From Rapana venosa (taxonomy: Eukaryota > Mollusca > Gastropoda > Neogastropoda > Muricidae), in NCBI GenBank assembly GCA_028751875.1, contig CM054141.1, positions 68,065,351 through 68,129,350 on the forward strand: DNA of 64,000 bases. The letters are read 5' to 3'. The notes beneath the pieces were generated by a model. It ran no database searches. It worked only from the letters and a program-made list of their open reading frames with translations, and was not told the origin of the DNA. The translations under genes and the position numbers were made by a program. Positions 40,201 to 48,300 of the stretch are shown here, piece by piece (the stretch's first letter is position 1; every line of letters begins with the position of its first letter).

Positions 40201-42367
40201 TCATCATTACAACACAGCGACAGATCATCACCACTGTCGTCATCATTACAACACAGTGACAGATCATTACCACCGTTGTCATCATTACAACACAGCGACA
40301 GATCATCACCACTGTCGTCATCATTACAACACAGCGACAGATCATCATCACTGTCGTCATCATTACAACACAGCGACAGATCATCACCACTGTCGTCATC
40401 ATTACAACACAGCGACAGATCATCACCACTGTCGTCATCATTACAACACAGCGACAGATCATTACAACACAGCGACAGATCATTACCACTGTCGTCATCA
40501 TTACAACACAGCGACAGATCATTACCACTGTCGTCATCATTACAACACAGTGACAGATCATCACCACTGTCGTCATCATTACAACACAGTGACAGATCAT
40601 TGCCACTGTTGTCATCATTACAACACAGTGACAGATCATTACCACTGTCGTCATCATTACAACACAGCGACAGATCATTACCACTGTCGTCATCATTACA
40701 ACACAGCAACCACTGTCATCATCATAACAACACAGCGACAGATCATTACCACTGTCGTCATCACTACAACACAGTGACAGATCATTACCAATGTCATCAT
40801 CAATACTATTGCTATTATCATTATTACTGTCATTATTTGTAATAGTAGTTATTGTTGTTGATCACCATCATAACTATTGTTGCTTAGATGTTGTTATAAA
40901 AACATTACCAAAAATATATAAATTATCCCTAGAATTTTGGGGGGTTATATATATATGTGTCCATTTGAATTTGTTAACTCTGTTACTTGTTATTGGTTGT
41001 ATGTATGGGTGTGCTGAATGCAAGCGCTTTGACTTCTTCTTGCAAGATATAGTAGCGTTATATAAATTCCATTTATCGTTACTATTAACATCATTTCTAT
41101 GCCTGACTGTTGGCGTACATGTCTACACCACATGGCCTGATGGCACGTTCAGTACTCACTGAATCCTCCAGCAGAGGATGCTGGCTGGCCAAAGGAGAAC
41201 CCTGTGCCGGCGGCCTGGGTGGCGGGAGTGCTCTGTCCAAAGAAAGCAGTGGCTGTCCCCTGCTGCTTGCCTTTCCTGTTGGCCAGGTAGTCTTCCACAC
41301 GCAGCTCCTAGTGGTGAGAAAGGGAAAACATCACGAGTAACACAAATTACGTAGATAACGACTGCATCAACTATTCATCAATGTCTCAATGAAGTGGGTC
41401 TCCGTCTATGATCCATCAGTGACTATACACACAAATGCACAAACAAGAAGAAACAACTAGTCTATGATCTATCAGTAACGTTTACACACACAAATGACAA
41501 GCGCACAAACTTAAATCTAGCCTTTGGTCTATCAGTGGTGACCACAGACACACACAAACAAGCATAGTAACTGAAACAACTAGTCTAATATCCATGGTAA
41601 GAAAGATTTGTCCTGACAAGATTCTGAGGAAAAAACTCAAAACAAACAAATAAAAAACTTTATTCAAAGGTAAATACACAAATCTGTACCCAAAAAGAGG
41701 GGGGAAAAGTGAGGGGGGGCCACACCCAAGTGCTCTTTTGTAAGCACAGCAGCCCTCATATTGTGCAGAAACATCTGCTATAGACCTGCATTCTGATTCT
41801 TGCCAAAAGACTGAAAAACAAATAAATCTGCAGCAACTGTACTGCAACATATTAAACTACTATTTCATATCAGTTTCCACTATTATCGTACATGTGCTTC
41901 ATTTCCATTTCCAGCTCAGACAGGCAAGTATCTGCCTCACTCTTTCTTCCACACAATGAACAGCCTGTCAATTGTTCACATCTTTGTATGCTGGGCAATG
42001 AGCTGACAACAGCAAAAGCACTTCCCTCACAAAATGGCATTTGAATCATATAATAATAATAATAATAATAATAATGTATGGAATTTATATAGCGCTGAAT
42101 CTTGTAAAGCAACAAATCAAAGCGCTCAGATTTTATTTCATACCACTTTAAGTCACAGCAGATTTCTCTCCGTGAAATTCGGGCTGCTCTCCCCGGGGAG
42201 AGAACGCGTCGCCACTTAGCGCTGCACCACCCTTTCACCCTTTTTTTTTTCTGCAGCTGTATTTGTTTCCCTATCAGAGTGGCTTTTTTCTAAGAATTTT
42301 GCCAGGGACAACTCTCTTGTTGCCGTGGGTTTTTTTACGTGCGCTAAATAATTACGTGTAACACACG

Positions 42368-42398
<31 letters not shown>

Positions 42399-45300
42399 TA
42401 GTGCCCAGACCACCACTCATGGTCTAATGGATGGGGGAAAAATTTCCGGTCCAAACGGGGTACAAACCGCAGCACACTTCAGACCCGGACTTTTCGCTTT
42501 CTAGACAGGCGCGTTACCTCTAGACCACCGATCCACCATCATATGTTGAAAGCAATTATCAAACATATCACACAAGAATCTTTTATGTGCATGAATACTA
42601 TGACTGGTCTGAATAATGGTCACAACATATTAACCCTACATTCTTCCATGGAAAAGCAACATAAATATCCTACAATAAAAATAATAATAATAATATATGG
42701 AATTTATATAGCGCTGAATCTTGTAAAAAAAACAAAAAAACAAATCGAAACCTAAATCAAAACCTTCAATGGCAAATCCCCCACCAACCCAAGTGGTTAG
42801 TTACCTCCAAGCTCTTGTTCTCATACTCCTTCATGGCGGTGATGCACTGATGCCTGGTGTTGATGTTGCTGGTGACCCCACTCTTCGTCACAGTGTCCTG
42901 ACCAGACGGAGGATTGAACTTGACTGTGGTGCCACCTCCTGCTGCGCTGCTGGCCCCGCCAAACACTGGTTAACACAACAATGATACAAGCATAAACTGA
43001 TTATGTAGTGAAAAACAAAGTGTTTGCATTCAAATCATCCACACACATGCAACCATTTGTGAAAAGTACTAAGGTGCCAACCTCATTCACATCTGGGGTT
43101 TTTTAACAACCACACAGACTTTTCTGCTCAGACTATTGTGAATGTTTATAAAACAGTTCTAGTGGCATGAAGAAATACACAGTCCCTGAAGGATACTTTT
43201 CACATATACATACATCCAGCATCAAGATAGAAGTGCTACAGGAAGACCAACACCACCCACTACTTACGTCCTCCTCCAGTGGCCCCAAAGAGGGATCCTC
43301 CAGTGCTGGGCTGCTGTGTGGCACCCCCAAACAGCCCTCCCCCTGTGCTGGCTGTGGGGGTGGTGCCAAACCCTGGAACAAGTGCACATCACATAGGTTA
43401 CTCGAGACACAGGTCACTGTACTACCCATCTCTCTTTCAAACAGTGACTCACAGCCTAACATGCAATTCCATTTCCTGCATCGCTGATAAACAGGTAAAA
43501 CTGTTTTGTTGTTGCTGCCCCCCAAACTCAACTCCACTGTCTCAATCGCCACTGATGTCGGTATGAGCTCCACATAACACCACCAGGGTGCGCCATCGCT
43601 CTGTCTCTGCCGAGTTCTACGATCTCCTGTAGCCCTCCTCCCAGACCACAGATCTCTGTGATGTTGGCAATGTAGGATGTTGGTGGTCTGCCTCTTTGCC
43701 TTCTGTCCTCAACTTTACCTTGGAGAACTGTCGTCATCAGATTTGTCTGTGTGTTTCTGCAGAGCTGCACTTAAATACCGCAAACAGTTGTACGCACATG
43801 CAGGCATGCACTTACGAAACACAGCTATGCTTCACCATGATTATCCTGTGCAACCCAGTGGCCTGCAAACTGCTTAATTAATCTGAACATAACGTGGCCC
43901 TTTGCAAAGTCTGAAAACTTCCCTGAAATGTGTTTTTCATGCCTCACCTGATCCCTCACCTGTACATGGACACATACCAACTTTCTCATACTCAGAATAG
44001 CTGCAGCATATAACCTGTCATTTACTAATCACATCTCTGCATACAATTAAAAGTATTGTCCAGGTAAACCTACTACAATTACTCTTCTATCTAATATCCC
44101 TCTCTTGTGCTATCCTAAGTACGATTACACTAAACGAACACTTGATCCCAGTCTACGACTGTCATCACGAACTAAATCACCAAAGCCTCACCTCCAAAGC
44201 CCTGAGGTTTAGTGCCAAAGGCCGAGCTTGCCGGTGGTGTGGAGAACATACCGCCGGGGTTCTGCTGTCCAAACAATCCGCCAGAGGCACTGGTGTTGCT
44301 GGGGGTTCCAAAACCTGGGAAACATCATCACTGAGGTAACTCCCACTGCCCTCCATATAATACTACACAAAGAAAGAGTTGGAACATGAAGCTAAAAAGG
44401 GGGAAAGGGCAGAGACGATTGCTAACAACTGTCTTCCCAAAAGCACCACACACAAAAAGGAGTTTTCCTTTACTACACTTTGTAACGTATTTACTTTTGA
44501 GGGTATGAAAAATTGCAATATAGACAAATCCACAGAAAGTTTTTACTTCACATGAATGAGGAACAAAATGCAACCATTCAAAGGAAATGTGCATGATTCA
44601 ACAATATCCTTTTTTAAAACAGTTTTTGAATGTACCCTGTTCTTGTATGTTCCCCTACGTACCCTGATATGGCCTCTTTTAAATGAATATGAATATAGAA
44701 GACAAGGCTTTAGAAAAAAAAAACCAAAAGCTTTGCTTACATACACCAAAGCACACATGCAAGTCAAAGTCAAAATCACACACACACACACACACAAATA
44801 CTGACTGAATCCTCCGGCAGGCTGCTGCTGGCCAAAGGTGGTGGTGGACTGCTGACCGAACAAGCCCCCTGAGGTGCCTGCAGTGGAAGAACCAAACAGA
44901 CCCCCAGTGGGTGGAGTCTGTGCGCCAAACGCTGTGCTCCCAAAGCCTGTGGTGGCTAAAAACAACATTCACATCAATGAGTATCAATCAATCAATGTTA
45001 CTTCTGATTTACAGAAAGAAAGGTTAGCAGTTTCGGCTTCTTCACTCATTCACACCAAAGCCTGGACAATGCCAAACGCTTTGTCAAGTACTGATGACAT
45101 CAAAGTGCCAAGGCCATTATAATGTTATTATGCTTTAAAATATTATGTTGAGATTGTTTTCATAGTTCACCCATGACAAGCTCATCTTAGCATAAGAACC
45201 TGTATTCACAAAAGAAGCTGAATTCCTCTGAAGCTGGAGCATGGTTGCCTTCATCATATATGAACAGAGGGACTTGAAAACAGCCACACATACAAAGTTC

Positions 45301-48300
45301 CTGTCCTGTGTGCACCAATGGTTGGTCTCATAGTCATCACACATCACTGACACAAAGTCTCACAGGGATTTCCAGATGTGAAAGGCAGGACAGTGCACAT
45401 TCTGGGTGACCCCCGCCGTGGTGTTCAAATGGGGAATGCCCAACAACTACAACATCTCTAAAACCAAAAACAATAACAACAAAAAACCTCTACAATCTAA
45501 ATATTGTTTACGTGATAACAAGTCTACTGATTATCTGTCAAATAAAACCTTGATAAAATGTTACCAGACACTGCCAATTCAACAAATGGAAAAAATGCTG
45601 ATCCAGGTCCTTGATTTTGGTTAGAACTAAGATTTGAAGCAATAGACCTACAGTGACAAAAGTCAGACAAAAGGCTAACACTAGAAACAGGCTCAGTAAT
45701 GTACAAAGTGTTTTTAACAAACTGTAGGAATCGGCGTTTTTCCAAAAGCATAAGATGGACAAGAAGACACAAACTGCTGCTGGTGAGTCTTCATTTTCAC
45801 TTTTCTGTTGTCTACTGTAAGTATATTTTCATTGGCAGGTAAAATATTTATACTGGCAGATCATATTTAATTAGATTTATATTACAGAGCAGAAATCAAA
45901 AGAGCTTGACTGGATTTTCCAAAATTGACAACATACCTGGACATGATGCCTTCAAAAGTTTGGCAATCACAATCAAGTTGTTTTTTTCCTCCTCTTCTTT
46001 ATTCTTACTTGACCTTCATCTGATGTTTAGGTAAGATTGTGTTCAAACAAAATGACATTTCTTTTCATTGTGGAAGGCTGTCAATCAGTCATGTAATGAG
46101 AGCATTACCTACAGCCAGAATATAGCCAACCACAATGCCAAGTCCCCTGTAGTGGCACAGCACTGCTATGCTTTTGGTTCAACTTTTGACCCACTTCACT
46201 TCTAGAAGGCCAAGAATGAAGCTAAAGGTTTGTCAAATGTATCAGTTTATTCAGAAACTGAAAAACAAATGTTTTGTTAAAACTCTCAACTCTCAGCATT
46301 TGAAACTACAGCATGTGATTGGTATTTTTCCATCACGTGTTGATGCCATGGTCATGCAGGGAAAGGCTGTAAAGGTTGGTGAGGACTTCCTACCATGGTC
46401 CAGTCATCTTCCAGCGCTATTCTCCAGTGATGCTGGCACCACTTCCATTACCACTTACCCATTTTGATGCTAGACAGTTAAAAAAGAATTTGAATGCTCA
46501 GAAAAGTCTTCCCCTAGAGAATAAAAATTCAAGAGGATTACAATGCACGAAAGAGTTTCTGTGCAGAAATATATTATTCATTTTGTTAGTTGCAGATCTG
46601 AGTTATTTTATGATCTCTCTGGCACCAAACAGATTAAACAAAACAAAAAAAACCCTGATCATGTTAGCTTATTGCCATTATACCTACAATCTGACGGATA
46701 CTGGAGTTTCTTCTGGTGGTAAAGTGACAATCAGCAATGTATCATTCCCTTTAAACAACAAAGTGAAAGAAACAAAACTCAAGCTTACTTTGTCCACTTC
46801 CGAATGGTGTGGCAGCCCCAAATGTTGCTGAAAATACACAACTTCCAGTTGCAAAATCACAAAATCTTATTTCCGCGCAATTCTTTTTAAATATAAAAAG
46901 TAATCTTTCAGAACATTTGAAAAAAAAAGATTTTCATTATCCATGTCAAGTGACCATTTAGCTATAGAATGTCACTAACATCTGCTGATATATATATCAA
47001 ATCACAATTTCTTTAGCTTTTACGATGTTCTTACAATTCTGACTGAACAAAATTCCAAACTTTTGTTTTCCAAGACTTTTGCCAGGTCTACCCTCTCAAC
47101 TATTCAGTATTCTTTCCAGATCCATACTTGGAGCAATAATTCTCCTGGTCTGTACCATCAAAAGAAGTGGAGAAAGGGGGTGGGGGTGGTTTGAGGGCCA
47201 GGGGGTGTAAAAGCTTTACTAATGTATATATATACATGCAAAATTAAAACATTGCACACCTCCAGTTCAAATTAGTCAGAAGAGTTACAAGCCGGTCTTA
47301 TGTTTGAAAACACTTTTAACATCCATTTCTCATAACAAATAATGACTTGACTTATTTCATACAGATGATTCTTAAGATTTGGAAATGTTTCGACTGACAA
47401 GAAGAATTTTCACTATGTATTAATCAGTAACTATAATTTTGTTCTCAATCTTGCATCTACGGATGTTGGTTTTTTTCAAATGACACCTTTCCATGGTATT
47501 GGTAGATATCCAATAGTTTTGATTTTAATTCACTTGATACCTTCAAATCCAGCCTCAAAACACACTTATTTCCTACCTGAGACTTTCCCCCCACATATCT
47601 GTCCCTAATTTTCAACAGCATCTTTCACCTTCTAAGTGTTGTTCCGTGTGTGTGTGTGTGCGTGTGTGCGTGCGTGCGTATGTGCGTGCGCATGGATTTG
47701 AAATCTGTTGTTCATTATGTTTAAGGAGAGTTGCATGCCTGTAAATGATTGAGTGCAAGCGCTCCGATTTGTTTTGTTTTTTTACAAGATTCAGCGCTAT
47801 ATAAATTCCATATATTATTATTATTATTAATTTCGATCCTTTAGGAACTGTTTTTGCCCAAGTTTGATACTTTTCTATCAGTATCAGGCAACTTGCACGA
47901 CTTGAAAGCTTACCTATTTTTAACTTTTCATTGCTGAAATGTGCAGATACAGCCAATGTAAAAGAATAGGAAGTAAAGATCTCTAGATATTTTGTTGGTG
48001 AAGAAGGAAGATTAACTCTTGACAACGTATGCCCATTAGAAAACTTTTATTTAAATCTATTTGAGGGGATTATGAACATGCTTTCATGAGAGCTACTTAG
48101 TTGTGTAGTAGTGGTTGGTTAATATAGTCCCTTAATCAGAGAACTCTGCTGGGGCCCTAATAATGGTAATCAAAGAAAGAAAAAGAAACAGCATGCTGTC
48201 AGTTTCACTTTTGATTGTGATTTTATTTTCACTGCAAATTCTTTTCAAATTTTTGTGCTGTAGTCAACTGCTCATCTTTGAAGAAGTAGATCTATCTGGG

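Noticed and set aside
39608..40842. Open frames of up to 396 codons on both strands
   Set aside because: They are translations of a 39-bp tandem repeat. Same peptide period in all frames, no start context and no similarity to proteins.
46168..46831. Plus-strand frames of 99 and 151 codons
   Set aside because: No similarity or splice support. The true coding piece here is the 39-nt minus-strand microexon.
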